Shown here one piece after another: positions 8,146 to 16,310 of a stretch of 64,000 bases of DNA (position 1 is its first letter; each line of letters begins with the position of its first letter). Made by a program: the position numbers and the translations under genes. Under the pieces are notes generated by a model. The model saw nothing but the letters and a program-made list of their open reading frames with translations, had not been told where the DNA came from and searched no databases. Origin of the DNA: Kineosporia aurantiaca JCM 3230 (GTDB lineage: Bacteria > Actinomycetota > Actinomycetes > Actinomycetales > Kineosporiaceae); assembly GCA_000719025.1 (NCBI GenBank), contig JODP01000013.1, positions 434,001-498,000 of the forward strand, read 5' to 3'.

Positions 8146-9045
8146 ATGGCGAAGGCACCCGAACGCTGGCATCTGACCCACGACGGTGATGAGCACACGG
8201 TCGAGATCTCCTCGACAACGGCCTCCCGGCTGGTGCGCTGGACGATCGCCGACACCGAGGTGGCCAGCAAGAAGACCAGCGAGAACACGGTGGTGCTGGA
8301 CGGCCAGGAGCACGGGGCCGTCCGGTTGAAGCTGCCCTCCCTGATCGGGCCCGCTCGGCAGGTGACGCTCTTCCCGGCGCCCTCGTCCAAGGGGCCGAAG
8401 GGCCTGAACTGGCTGCGGGGTAAGAAAAAGCCCGACTCCGAGCCGAGCGAGGCTCTGGGGCAGGCCCGACTGGGCGTCGGCGGTACGGACTTCGTGCCGG
8501 AAGAAGGTAGTCGGGCGGCGAAGCGGGAGGCGTGGATCCGCGAGCACCCGCACCTGTACGCGCTGCGTCGCACGGTCTCCGCCACGGCCGGGGTGCTCGT
8601 GCCGGTGCTTCTGGTCTGGCTGCTGCGCCAGATTCCCTGGCGGCCGCACATCAACCTGCCCTCGGTTCCTACCCCGGACCTTCCCTCCATCCCCTGGCCG
8701 AACATTTCCCTACCCCACGTCAACCTGCCGAATCTCCCGAACCTCCCCGACCTGCCGGACCTGCCCGGGTGGACGCAGTACGTCTGGCCGGCCCTGATCG
8801 CCTTCGGCTTCGCCCAGGTCGAGCTGCGCCGCCGGAGGCAGCAGGAGGAGAAGCGCAGGGCCGCCGGCGACGTCCCGGAGGGCAAGGAGGCCAACGGGAA
8901 GACGCCGGGGACCAGCAAGGTGGGCAAGTCGGAACCGGGGATGGCCAAGCCGGCGATGCTGGTCCGGGAGACGGCCGACGAGAAGGACGACAAGACCACC
9001 CAGGCCTGCCGGGTGGAGAGCGTGCGGCCCAAGTCCGACGTCTGA
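8146..9045 (+). CDS. Two-helix membrane protein with Leu-Pro-rich loop, unknown
   Basis: This 299-residue protein has no recognised function. Residues 1-140 are a soluble, beta-rich, basic domain (for example HLTHDGDEHTVEI). A first membrane helix lies at about 144-161. Residues 162-208 form a Pro-rich segment in which Leu-Pro recurs every three to five residues. A second helix follows at about 210-224, then a highly charged Glu/Lys/Arg tail. Both helices could place the Leu-Pro loop outside with the N and C domains inside. It is monocistronic; its 3' end faces the hydrolase gene with a 6-bp gap. Confidence 0.7.
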   Translation: MAKAPERWHLTHDGDEHTVEISSTTASRLVRWTIADTEVASKKTSENTVVLDGQEHGAVRLKLPSLIGPARQVTLFPAPSSKGPKGLNWLRGKKKPDSEPSEALGQARLGVGGTDFVPEEGSRAAKREAWIREHPHLYALRRTVSATAGVLVPVLLVWLLRQIPWRPHINLPSVPTPDLPSIPWPNISLPHVNLPNLPNLPDLPDLPGWTQYVWPALIAFGFAQVELRRRRQQEEKRRAAGDVPEGKEANGKTPGTSKVGKSEPGMAKPAMLVRETADEKDDKTTQACRVESVRPKSDV

Positions 9046-9051
9046 GGCTTC

Positions 9052-9849
9052 TCAGGGCCGCAGGAACGCCTCGACCAGGGACGCCCAGGCTGCGACCTCG
9101 TCCGGGGTCCGGGCCGGGGGCTGCAGCGTGGCGTTGGGCAACACCTCGGCCAGCCGTTCCGCCGTGCTCAGCGGATGCCCCGGGTCGTCGGCCCAGGGCA
9201 GGATCAGGGTGGGCTGGGTCAGCGCCTTGAGGTCTTCCTGCGCGGGCAGGTCGGTCAGGGCGGCGCCGCGCATCACGGCCGGGAACAGGTCCGGGCTGAC
9301 CTGCGGTTCCATCCGCTTCCCGATGGCCGCGAGGACCGGCGGCCGGGGCTGGTTCTCCCCAGCGGCCAGGAACGCGCCGAGACCGTGCCGCTCCACCAGC
9401 CCGGCCGCCTGTTCCCACATCGCGGCGTGCTCGGCCCGGGTCTCCCAGGCGGTCGGCGGGATCACCAGCACCAGACGGCGGAAGGCCTGCGGCTCGGCGA
9501 GCGCCGCGTGCAGGATCGTGCCCCCACCCATCGACGCGCCGATCGCGTCCACCGGCTGATCCGGCGAGACGTGCGCCTTCACCGCGAGCAGGTCGCCGGC
9601 CAGGTGGGCCCAGGTGTAGTCGGTGGCCTCGGGCCGGCCGCCGGAGTCGCCGTGGGCCCGGGCGTCGTACCGGACCAGCTGGTGGCTACGGCTCAGGACC
9701 GAGAAGTCGAAGCCCAGTTCGTGGTCCTGGCCCCGGCTAGCGCCCATCCCGTGCAGTTGCAGGACCACGGGTCCGGCGCCGGTCTCGTCGAGGGCCAGCC
9801 GGGCCCCGTTCACCTCGACCGCACTGTGCCGGGTTTCCGTCGCGCTCAC
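9052..9849 (-). CDS. Alpha/beta hydrolase
   Basis: This 265-residue alpha/beta-hydrolase-fold enzyme carries VLQLHGMG (oxyanion region near residue 31) and a nucleophile elbow GASMGGG. An Asp in LPWADDPGHPL near residue 215 is a candidate acid. The substrate could be an ester, lactone or epoxide and cannot be called. It starts at ATG 9847-9849. The TMEM175-like gene lies 23 bp upstream on the same strand, so both may share a transcript. Confidence 0.85.
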   Translation of the reverse strand: MSATETRHSAVEVNGARLALDETGAGPVVLQLHGMGASRGQDHELGFDFSVLSRSHQLVRYDARAHGDSGGRPEATDYTWAHLAGDLLAVKAHVSPDQPVDAIGASMGGGTILHAALAEPQAFRRLVLVIPPTAWETRAEHAAMWEQAAGLVERHGLGAFLAAGENQPRPPVLAAIGKRMEPQVSPDLFPAVMRGAALTDLPAQEDLKALTQPTLILPWADDPGHPLSTAERLAEVLPNATLQPPARTPDEVAAWASLVEAFLRP

Positions 9850-9872
9850 CGGCTCAGACTATCCGGGCGGGT

Positions 9873-10541
9873 TCATCCGGCCGCAGTCGCCCGACGGCGC
9901 CTGATCGCGCCGTTGACCACCGGGATCGCGATCCACAGCCACCAGGCCTGGTCCCAGACGAAGAACAGCGGGACCGACACCAGGAAGCCCGCCGCGGTGC
10001 CGGCCAGGCCGGTCACCATCCGCCGGGGCAGGCCGGGATCGGCCCCGAGCCGGAAGTCGGCCTCCGCGGTCAGCCGGCCGATGATCACCATGAGAGTGAG
10101 GCAGGCCAGGCCCTGGATCAGCCCGTAGAAACCGAACCGCACGCCGTTCGGCCCGTCGTCGGCAATGATCTTCGTGGCGAACGGGTTGGTCACCTGGAAG
10201 AACAACCAGAGGAGGTTGAGCTGGCCGATCCGCGGCCCGAAACTGCGGACGTACCGGAAGGCCCGGTGGTGACTGCGCCAGTGGGCTGCGATGACGACGA
10301 AACTCAGCACGTAGGCGAAGTACTCGACGTGGTGGTCCCAGGCCGACCGCAACCACTCGTGGTTCGTCGTCCCCTCCGGGATCGGCAGCTCCAGGGCCAG
10401 CAGGGTGATCGCGATGGCGATCACCGCATCGGTGAACAGCGTCTGCCGCTCGGCCGCACCCTCGGCGGCGGTTTCCTCGACGATGTCGACGGACGCGTCC
10501 TCACGCTCCGTGGGGTCATTCTGACCTGCTGAAACCGACAC
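9873..10541 (-). CDS. TMEM175/DUF1211 family membrane protein
   Basis: This protein of about 222 residues has six predicted membrane helices. The first helix begins with the family signature RxxxF(S/T)D, here RQTLFTDAVIAIAITLLALE. The family contains eukaryotic lysosomal and bacterial K+-permeable channels. I chose the GTG at 10541 because GGAG stands five bases upstream. The frame stays open to a GTG at 10613, but that lies 18 bp from the divergent gene with no ribosome site. Six helices in one protomer fit the bacterial form, which tetramerises. Confidence 0.82.
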   Translation of the reverse strand: MSVSAGQNDPTEREDASVDIVEETAAEGAAERQTLFTDAVIAIAITLLALELPIPEGTTNHEWLRSAWDHHVEYFAYVLSFVVIAAHWRSHHRAFRYVRSFGPRIGQLNLLWLFFQVTNPFATKIIADDGPNGVRFGFYGLIQGLACLTLMVIIGRLTAEADFRLGADPGLPRRMVTGLAGTAAGFLVSVPLFFVWDQAWWLWIAIPVVNGAIRRRRATAAG

Positions 10542-10619
10542 CGTTGCTCCACTCCGCGCGTGCTGGGGACCCGGGAGGATGCTACTGATCCATGGCCTTT
10601 CGCACCCGTCCACTCGTGA

Positions 10620-10631
10620 TCAAATAGGCGC
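10620..10631 (+). promoter_or_regulatory. Probable leaderless promoter
   Basis: TCAAAT (10620-10625) is followed by six bases and then the ATG at 10632, with no Shine-Dalgarno sequence. The spacing matches a -10 element with transcription starting at the start codon. Confidence 0.45.
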
Positions 10632-12071
10632 ATGACGACTGCCCTGTCCGTCCCCCTTCCCCGCAGTACCCCGACCCAGCAGGGGGTGGACGCCACCGGC
10701 GTCGAGGCCTTCATAGCGGCGGCCGCCCGCACCAGTGGGGTCGAGCCGCACAGCCTGATCGTGGTGAAGTCCGGCAGCGTGGTCGCCGAGGGCTGGTGGG
10801 CGCCGTACGCCGCGCCCCGCCCGCAGCTGGTCTACTCGGTCAGCAAGAGCTTCACCGCCACCGCGCTGGGTTTCGCGGTCGCCGAGGGCCTGGTCGACCT
10901 GGACGCCCCCGTGTTGTCCTACTTCCCGGAGCTGGACGCGGACATCAAGGACCCGCGGTCGCGGGCGATGAAGGTGCGCCACGTCGCCGCCATGGCCAGC
11001 GGTCACCTGGAGGAGACGCTCGGCGCGGCCGAGCTGGACGAAACCGGCAACATCATCCGGGGTTTCCTGCGGATCCACCCGGACGAGGAGCCGGGCTCGG
11101 TGTTCGCCTACAACCAGCCCTGCACCCTGGCGCTGGCCCTGATCGTGCAGCGCACCTCGGGCACCGGGCTGGTCGACTACCTGCGCCCGCGCCTGCTCGA
11201 GCCGCTGGGCATCACCGAGCCGCTGGGCTGGATCAAGGACGGCGAGGGCCGCGAGCTCGGCTACTCCGGGCTGCACGTGACCACCGAGACGATGGCCAAG
11301 CTCGGCCTGCTCTACCTGCAGAACGGCGTGTGGGAGGGCAAGCAGGTGCTGCCCTCCGGCTGGGCGGAAACCGCCTCGCAGATCCACGTTCCGACGCCGG
11401 ACGAGGAGAAGGCCGACAACGCCGTCGGTTACGGCTTCCAGTTCTGGAACAGCCGCCACGGTTACCGGGCCGACGGCGCGTTCGGCCAGTTCATCCTGAT
11501 CCTCGAGGAGCAGGACGCGGTGATCACGATCACCGCCCAGGCGCCCGAGCAGCAGACCCTGCTCGACCTGGTCTGGGAACACCTGCTGCCCGCCCTGACC
11601 GCGGGCGGCGCCGGGGCCGAGGCCGACGCGGCGCTGGCCGAACGGCTCGCCGGGCTGACCCTGCCGGTGGTCACCGAGCGTGGGGAGGCGAGTTTCACCG
11701 CCGCGACCTTCGAGCCGGTCGACATCGCCCAGGTTTCCAGCGTCTACCCGGTGGTCGGGGCGAGCGAGGCCCGCGCGGTCACCGATCTGGAGATCCGCGA
11801 GGGCGGACCGACCGGCTGGGAGATCGTGATCGGCGACGGCGGGGTCGACGTGGTGGCCTCGCTGGCGCCGTCCGGCTGGGTCACCACCGGCGTGGTGGCC
11901 ACCCAGTCCACTCCCGGGAAGGACCACGCCGGCCTGCGGATCGACGTGGTCTTCCTGGAGACCCCGAACGGTCTGGTGCTCGAGCTCGACCCGGAGGCGC
12001 AGAAGTTCGGCGCGGTCTGGGAGACCGAACCGCTGCACATGCTGCCCCTGGCCGAACTGCGGATGCCGTAA
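10632..12071 (+). CDS. Serine hydrolase, class C beta-lactamase-like
   Basis: This 479-residue protein has a penicillin-binding/AmpC-like fold. The SxxK motif is S69-V-S-K72 and a Tyr-x-Asn motif follows in AYNQPC (about residue 160). The last 150 residues are an extra beta-rich domain of the kind found in esterase-type members. There is no signal peptide, so a cytosolic esterase or peptidase is more likely than a resistance beta-lactamase. It converges with the ABC ATPase gene with 4 bp between stops. Confidence 0.87.
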   Translation: MTTALSVPLPRSTPTQQGVDATGVEAFIAAAARTSGVEPHSLIVVKSGSVVAEGWWAPYAAPRPQLVYSVSKSFTATALGFAVAEGLVDLDAPVLSYFPELDADIKDPRSRAMKVRHVAAMASGHLEETLGAAELDETGNIIRGFLRIHPDEEPGSVFAYNQPCTLALALIVQRTSGTGLVDYLRPRLLEPLGITEPLGWIKDGEGRELGYSGLHVTTETMAKLGLLYLQNGVWEGKQVLPSGWAETASQIHVPTPDEEKADNAVGYGFQFWNSRHGYRADGAFGQFILILEEQDAVITITAQAPEQQTLLDLVWEHLLPALTAGGAGAEADAALAERLAGLTLPVVTERGEASFTAATFEPVDIAQVSSVYPVVGASEARAVTDLEIREGGPTGWEIVIGDGGVDVVASLAPSGWVTTGVVATQSTPGKDHAGLRIDVVFLETPNGLVLELDPEAQKFGAVWETEPLHMLPLAELRMP

Positions 12072-12075
12072 CGGC

Positions 12076-12876
12076 TCAGGCGCGCGGACGCCGGGCCGCC
12101 CGCGCGGTCCAGCGCCCGTCCTCCTGCCCGACGGTGATCGGGTGGGAGAACGCGGTGCTGACGTTGTCGCTGGTCAGCACACCGGCGATGGGTCCGGCGG
12201 CAATCAGCCGGCCGTCCTTGAGCAGCGCCGCGTGGGTGGTCGAGGAGGGCAGCTCCTCCAGGTGGTGGGTCACCAGCACCGAGGTCAGGTCCGGATGCGT
12301 CCGGTCGAGCAGGTCCACGGTGTCCAGCAGCTGCTCGCGGGCGGCCAGGTCGAGCCCGGTGGAGGGCTCATCGAGCAGGAGCAGCTTCGGGTCACCGGCC
12401 AGCGCCCGGGCGATCAGTGCGCGCCCGCGCTCGCCCTGCGACAGGGTCGGCCAGGTGTGGTCGGCCCGCGCGCCCAGCCCGAGCAGGTTCACCAGCTCGT
12501 CCGCGCGCTTGAGGTCGGCCTCGGAGGGTGCCCAGCGCATCGGCAGCTCGATCGTCCCGGTGAGGCCGGTGAGCACCACCTCCCGCACGGTCAGGGCCGA
12601 ACGCAGCGGATGCCGGGGGTTGACGTGCCCGATGCTGCGCCGCAAGGCGGCCAGCTCGACCTTGCCCAGCTGCCGGCCGAGCACCCGGACGAGGCCGGAG
12701 GTCGGGAAGGTCTCCGCCCCGAGAAAGCCCAGGATGGTGGATTTGCCGGCGCCGTTCGGGCCGAGCAGGGCCCAGTGCTCCCCGGCGCCTACGGTCAGGT
12801 CGATGTCGTGCAGGATCTGCTTCTCGCCCCGGCGATAGGTGACGCCGTCCAGCTCCAGCACCGTCTCCGTGTTCAC
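12076..12876 (-). CDS. ABC transporter ATP-binding protein
   Basis: This single 266-residue nucleotide-binding domain has Walker A GPNGAGKST, signature LSQGERGRALIARAL, Walker B LLLLDEPSTGLD and the switch His in VTHH. The signature is LSQGE rather than LSGGQ, as in several ABC ATPases that act without an adjacent permease. No membrane partner is next to it. It is divergent from the MFS gene, with only 20 bp between start codons, so each promoter must lie partly in the neighbouring coding region. Confidence 0.88.
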   Translation of the reverse strand: MNTETVLELDGVTYRRGEKQILHDIDLTVGAGEHWALLGPNGAGKSTILGFLGAETFPTSGLVRVLGRQLGKVELAALRRSIGHVNPRHPLRSALTVREVVLTGLTGTIELPMRWAPSEADLKRADELVNLLGLGARADHTWPTLSQGERGRALIARALAGDPKLLLLDEPSTGLDLAAREQLLDTVDLLDRTHPDLTSVLVTHHLEELPSSTTHAALLKDGRLIAAGPIAGVLTSDNVSTAFSHPITVGQEDGRWTARAARRPRA

Positions 12877-12896
12877 CCCGGTAACTTAAGGCAACC

Positions 12897-14066
12897 ATGT
12901 CTGACCGCCGCAACGCCCTGACCGTCGCCTCCATCTTCCTTCTAGCCATCTGCCTCCGTCCGGCCATCACCTCGGTGGGGCCGGTACTGGAGCGGATCGG
13001 CGACCAGCAGCATCTGAGCGAGGGCGCGCAGGGCGTCCTGGGCGCCCTCCCCCTCCTGGCCTTCGCCTCGGTCTCCCCGCTCGTGCACCGCCTGGCCCGG
13101 CGCACCGGCGCCGAGCTCGCGGTGGTCGGGTCCCTACTGGTGCTGGGCCTGGGCCTGGTGCTGCGCTCCTGGTCGGGTTCGGTCGGGCTCTGGGTAGGGA
13201 CGGCGGTGGCGGGCGCGGCGATCGCGGTCGGCAATGTGCTGGGGCCGACCTTGGTGAAACGCGATTTTTACGGACGCGTTTCGCGCGCCATGGGGTTGTA
13301 CACGGCCTTCATCACCGGAGCCGCGGCCACCGCGAGCGCGATCTCCGTGCCCCTCGCCAACGCCACGAGCTGGCGGGTCGCGCTGGCCGTCTGGGCGGTC
13401 CCGGCGTTCGCCGTGGCCCTGCTCTGGATACCGCGGGCCCGGAATGCCGCCCGGGCACCCGCACCCGCCGAGGACCCGACCGCGCCGACCGCGACCAGCG
13501 TCTGGACCTCGCCGACGGCCTGGCTGGTCACCGGCTACATGGGCCTGCAGTCGACGACGTTCTACATCACCATCACCTGGCTGCCCTCGATCGAGACCGA
13601 TCACGGAATCAGTTCCACGGTGGCCGGCCTGCACCTCTTCGCGGCCCAGGGCGCCGGGATCGTCGGCGGCCTGGGCATCCCGCTGCTGATGCGCGGCCGC
13701 AGCCAGGTCACCGCCGCGATCGCGGCCGCCGTCCCGGTGGTGATCTCGGTGTTCGGCATCCTGCTGGCGCCGTCGCTGTTCCTGCTCTGGGCGATCTGCT
13801 CCGGTCTGGGCACCGGCTCGGCCCTGGTGGTGGCGCTGGCCCTGATCAGCCTGCGCGGCCGCACGCCGCACGAGACCACCCAGCTGTCCGGCATGGCCCA
13901 GTCGCTGGGCTATCTCCTGGCCACGGCCGGGCCGATCGCGGCCGGTCTCCTGCATCAGCTCACCGGCACCTGGACCGCGTCCCTGCTGATGGTGGCCGGT
14001 ATCGCCGGCCTCCAGATCCTGGTCTCGCTCCGGGTCGGCCGGCCTCCCGAAAGCGTCGGCCGCTGA
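12897..14066 (+). CDS. MFS transporter, CynX/NimT (cyanate permease-like) group
   Basis: This 389-residue protein has about 12 membrane helices. The RPAITSVGPVL segment in helix 1 and the overall layout match the CynX/NimT branch of the major facilitator superfamily, whose members move cyanate, 2-nitroimidazole and other small anions or drugs. No substrate-specific gene adjoins it. The leader is only 20 bp and shares its promoter region with the divergent ATPase gene. Confidence 0.85.
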   Translation: MSDRRNALTVASIFLLAICLRPAITSVGPVLERIGDQQHLSEGAQGVLGALPLLAFASVSPLVHRLARRTGAELAVVGSLLVLGLGLVLRSWSGSVGLWVGTAVAGAAIAVGNVLGPTLVKRDFYGRVSRAMGLYTAFITGAAATASAISVPLANATSWRVALAVWAVPAFAVALLWIPRARNAARAPAPAEDPTAPTATSVWTSPTAWLVTGYMGLQSTTFYITITWLPSIETDHGISSTVAGLHLFAAQGAGIVGGLGIPLLMRGRSQVTAAIAAAVPVVISVFGILLAPSLFLLWAICSGLGTGSALVVALALISLRGRTPHETTQLSGMAQSLGYLLATAGPIAAGLLHQLTGTWTASLLMVAGIAGLQILVSLRVGRPPESVGR

Positions 14067-14165
14067 CCGACGTCCATCATTTGTTCTCTCCAGCAACGGT
14101 TTTCTGGCCGGGAACGTGGGCCGGATCACCTGGCCGGTCCGGGTAACGCCGTGTTACGGTCAACC

Positions 14166-14301
14166 AGATCTCCGAAGGGGAGTAGCTCCACCCGAAAGGG
14201 TGAGACTGATCGACATACTGGCGTCCCTCATCCAGAAGGACGCCCGGTCAGTCACCGCCGTCGCGGCGAGCGAGACCTTCGGCCAACGTGTGTTGGCCGA
14301 A
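14166..14301 (+). ncRNA. yybP-ykoY (Mn2+) riboswitch aptamer
   Basis: The leader of the antiporter gene holds the conserved GGGGAGTAG (14177-14185), a CGACATACTGG arm and the 3' block GCGAGACCTTCGG. CCGAAGG (14172-14178) pairs with CCTTCGG (14276-14282) to close stem P1, as in the yybP-ykoY class. That class senses Mn2+ and turns on metal exporters. The right strand of P1 overlaps an alternative perfect 10-bp hairpin (14278-14301), so the two folds exclude each other. Class assignment is by conserved blocks and gene context, without a covariance search. Confidence 0.85.
14278..14301 (+). promoter_or_regulatory. Riboswitch expression platform, hairpin 1
   Basis: TTCGGCCAAC (14278-14287) and GTTGGCCGAA (14292-14301) are perfect complements across a GTGT loop. 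The first five bases also belong to P1 of the aptamer. Metal binding should therefore melt this hairpin. Without a U-run it would act as an actinobacterial-type terminator or as part of a translational switch. Confidence 0.7.
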
Positions 14302-14328
14302 GTGTCGTGTCCCTCAGCCGGACTCGCC

Positions 14329-14352
14329 CCTCGGTCAGCACCCTGACCGAGG
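14329..14352 (+). promoter_or_regulatory. Ribosome-site-masking hairpin of the antiporter gene
   Basis: CCTCGGTCAG (14329-14338) pairs perfectly with CTGACCGAGG (14343-14352) across a CACC loop. The 3' strand contains most of the Shine-Dalgarno GAGGAG (14349-14354), five bases before the ATG at 14359. When formed, the hairpin hides the ribosome site, so control of translation is likely. Confidence 0.7.
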
Positions 14353-14358
14353 AGTCCG

Positions 14359-15609
14359 ATGAATTCGCGCACTGTCCTGGCCCGCTCCCTCAGCATCTGC
14401 GCAGTCCTCGCCCTGCCCGCCCTGGTCCTGCGGATCAGCGGCCTGCACCCCGACGCCGTGCTCGCCCTGCTGATCTACGGCGCGGCCGTGGTCGCGGCCT
14501 CGTTCCTGCTGGCCTGGGCCGCGGAATCGGCGCAGGTGGACATCTCCGGCGGCCTGGCCATCGCCATCCTCGCCCTGATCGCGGTGCTTCCGGAGTACGC
14601 GGTCGACCTGTATTACGCCTACACTGCCGGCTCGAACCCCGACTACGTTCAGTACGCCGCCGCCAACATGACCGGCTCGAACCGGCTTCTGCTCGGCCTG
14701 GGCTGGCCGGTGGTCGTTCTCGTAGCCCTGACAGCAGCCAAAAAACTGACCGGAAAAAAGGTTTCCGCACTGCACTTGGAGAACAGCAACCGGCTCGAGC
14801 TGGGTTTCCTGCTCACGGCCGGGGTGGTGGCCTTCTGGATGCCGATCAGCGGTGAGATCCAGATCTGGTTCGGTGTGCTCCTGCTGCTGTGGTTCGGTTT
14901 CTATCTGATCCGCCTGGCCAAGGGCGAGGTCGAGGAGCCGCATCTGATCGGCACGGCGGCCGCCCTCGGGGGCTTGCCGAAACGACGGCGGCGGGTGGTC
15001 GTCCCTACTTTGTTCGTCGTCTCGGCCGCCGTGATTCTGCTCTGTGCTGAGCCTTTCGCCGAGAGCCTGGTGGAGGCCGGGACCGAGCTCGGCATCGACC
15101 AGTTCCTGCTGGTGCAGTGGCTGGCCCCGCTCTCCAGCGAGGCGCCGGAGTTCATCATCGCGATCATCTTCGCCGCGCGTGGCAACGGCGCGAACGCGAT
15201 GGCCACGCTGATCTCGTCAAAAGTTAATCAATGGACGCTTCTGGTCGGCTCGCTGCCGATCGTCTACTTCTTCGGTGGCGGGGAAACCGCACTACCACTG
15301 GACGATCGTCAGGTGGAGGAGATGCTGCTGACCGCGACCCAGACCATGATGGGCGTCGCAATGCTGCTCAGCCTGCGCTTCCACCGATGGTCGGCCTGGG
15401 TGCTGCTGGCCCTGTTCGCCGTGCAGTTCCCGATCACGAGCACCGAAGGCCGGCTGATTCTTTCGGGAATCTGCGCGGCCATTGCCCTGGCCGGGTTCGG
15501 GTACCGCTACCGGCTGATCCTGCCCACGTTCCTCGCTCCCTGGAAACCACCCGCCGACCACAAGAGCGAGGACGACGGGCTCAGGATGCCCGTTGCCGAC
15601 CGGGCGTGA
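14359..15609 (+). CDS. Cation/proton antiporter, CaCA superfamily
   Basis: This 416-residue protein of about 11-12 helices has the two inverted alpha repeats of Na+/Ca2+-type exchangers. The acidic signatures are AVLPEYAVDLYYAY (repeat 1) and APLSSEAPEFIIAI (repeat 2), where the Glu residues coordinate the cation. The Mn2+ riboswitch in its leader suggests export of Mn2+ (or Ca2+/Mn2+) from the cytosol. It converges with the AraC gene, overlapping its end by 29 bp. A calcium-only role cannot be excluded. Confidence 0.87.
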   Translation: MNSRTVLARSLSICAVLALPALVLRISGLHPDAVLALLIYGAAVVAASFLLAWAAESAQVDISGGLAIAILALIAVLPEYAVDLYYAYTAGSNPDYVQYAAANMTGSNRLLLGLGWPVVVLVALTAAKKLTGKKVSALHLENSNRLELGFLLTAGVVAFWMPISGEIQIWFGVLLLLWFGFYLIRLAKGEVEEPHLIGTAAALGGLPKRRRRVVVPTLFVVSAAVILLCAEPFAESLVEAGTELGIDQFLLVQWLAPLSSEAPEFIIAIIFAARGNGANAMATLISSKVNQWTLLVGSLPIVYFFGGGETALPLDDRQVEEMLLTATQTMMGVAMLLSLRFHRWSAWVLLALFAVQFPITSTEGRLILSGICAAIALAGFGYRYRLILPTFLAPWKPPADHKSEDDGLRMPVADRA

Positions 15610-16150
15610 TCCCGAACTCCCGGGTGAACGCGACGATGAAGGCCGACGTGCTGGCATAGCCGACACGATGGGCCACCTCGGTCACCGGGGTGGTCTCCAG
15701 CAGCACCCGGGAAGCCAGCAGCCGCAACCGGGTCCGCCACTGACTGTAGGAAAGGCCGAACTCCTTCTCGAAATCCCGCTGCAGCGTCTTCACACTGACG
15801 TGCAGACGCCCCGCCCACTCCTCCAGCGAGGTCGGATCGGCCGGGTCATGGGTCAGGGCCCGGGCCACCCGCATCGCGTAACCCGAGCCGATCAGCGGGA
15901 TTCCGGTGAGCTCCCGGGCGCTGGCCCCCAGGCCCGCCAGGACCCGATCGCGGATCTTCAGCGCCCGGGCGGGCGGGATGCCCGGCGCCCCCAAAGCCCT
16001 GAGCAAAGTGGCCGCTTCGGGATCAATGCTCGCCGCCGCCACCCGCAGATCCCGCAGGACCGCCGGCTCCTCCCGCAGCCCGACCCGGTAAACCGTCTGC
16101 CCCTCCCCCGCCGCAACCTCGTGCGCCACCCCGCGCCGGGCCCAGAACAC
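15581..16150 (-). CDS. AraC family regulator, N-terminal domain short
   Basis: The 189-residue reading frame starts at GTG 16150. The C-terminal half is a complete AraC DNA-binding domain with two HTHs (SLEEWAGRLHVSVKTLQRDF and VTEVAHRVGYASTSAFIVAF). The N-terminal cupin is missing its first strands. Translation in frame upstream gives plausible cupin sequence (AAQFVGPDQVFWARRG) back to a TAG about 70 bp upstream, but no ATG or GTG. Either a non-standard start is used or the 5' end is truncated. An iron box lies just upstream. Confidence 0.75.
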   Translation of the reverse strand: MFWARRGVAHEVAAGEGQTVYRVGLREEPAVLRDLRVAAASIDPEAATLLRALGAPGIPPARALKIRDRVLAGLGASARELTGIPLIGSGYAMRVARALTHDPADPTSLEEWAGRLHVSVKTLQRDFEKEFGLSYSQWRTRLRLLASRVLLETTPVTEVAHRVGYASTSAFIVAFTREFGITPGRQRAS

Positions 16151-16207
16151 CTGGTCGGGGCCGACGAACTGGGCCGCCCCACCCTGACGGCAGCTCAGCA
16201 GGCCGGT

Positions 16208-16226
16208 GGGCGTAAGGCTAACCTAA
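16208..16226. promoter_or_regulatory. Candidate iron box (IdeR/DmdR/DtxR operator)
   Basis: The 19-bp segment ends in AAGGCTAACCTAA and matches the actinobacterial iron-box consensus TTAGGTTAGGCTAACCTAA at 14 of 19 positions, with an intact right half. It lies 58 bp upstream of the AraC start and 85 bp upstream of the monooxygenase start, so it could control either gene. Fe2+-loaded DtxR-type repressors bind such sites. Confidence 0.55.
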
Positions 16227-16310
16227 CCCTGGTGCCCGGGAAAGCCCCTCGCCTGCGGGGTGGTGCAACAATCAACTAAGTCATCGCCGGACCGTCAGGA
16301 GGCTTACGTC

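Noticed and set aside
10632..12071. Antibiotic resistance beta-lactamase
   Set aside because: SxxK is present, but there is no signal peptide and the extra C-terminal domain fits esterase-type serine hydrolases better.
10796..12838. 680-codon open frame on the plus strand
   Set aside because: It runs through the beta-lactamase-like gene in another frame and antisense to the ABC ATPase. Composition is Arg/Gly/Ala-rich, with no domain. It is a product of high GC.
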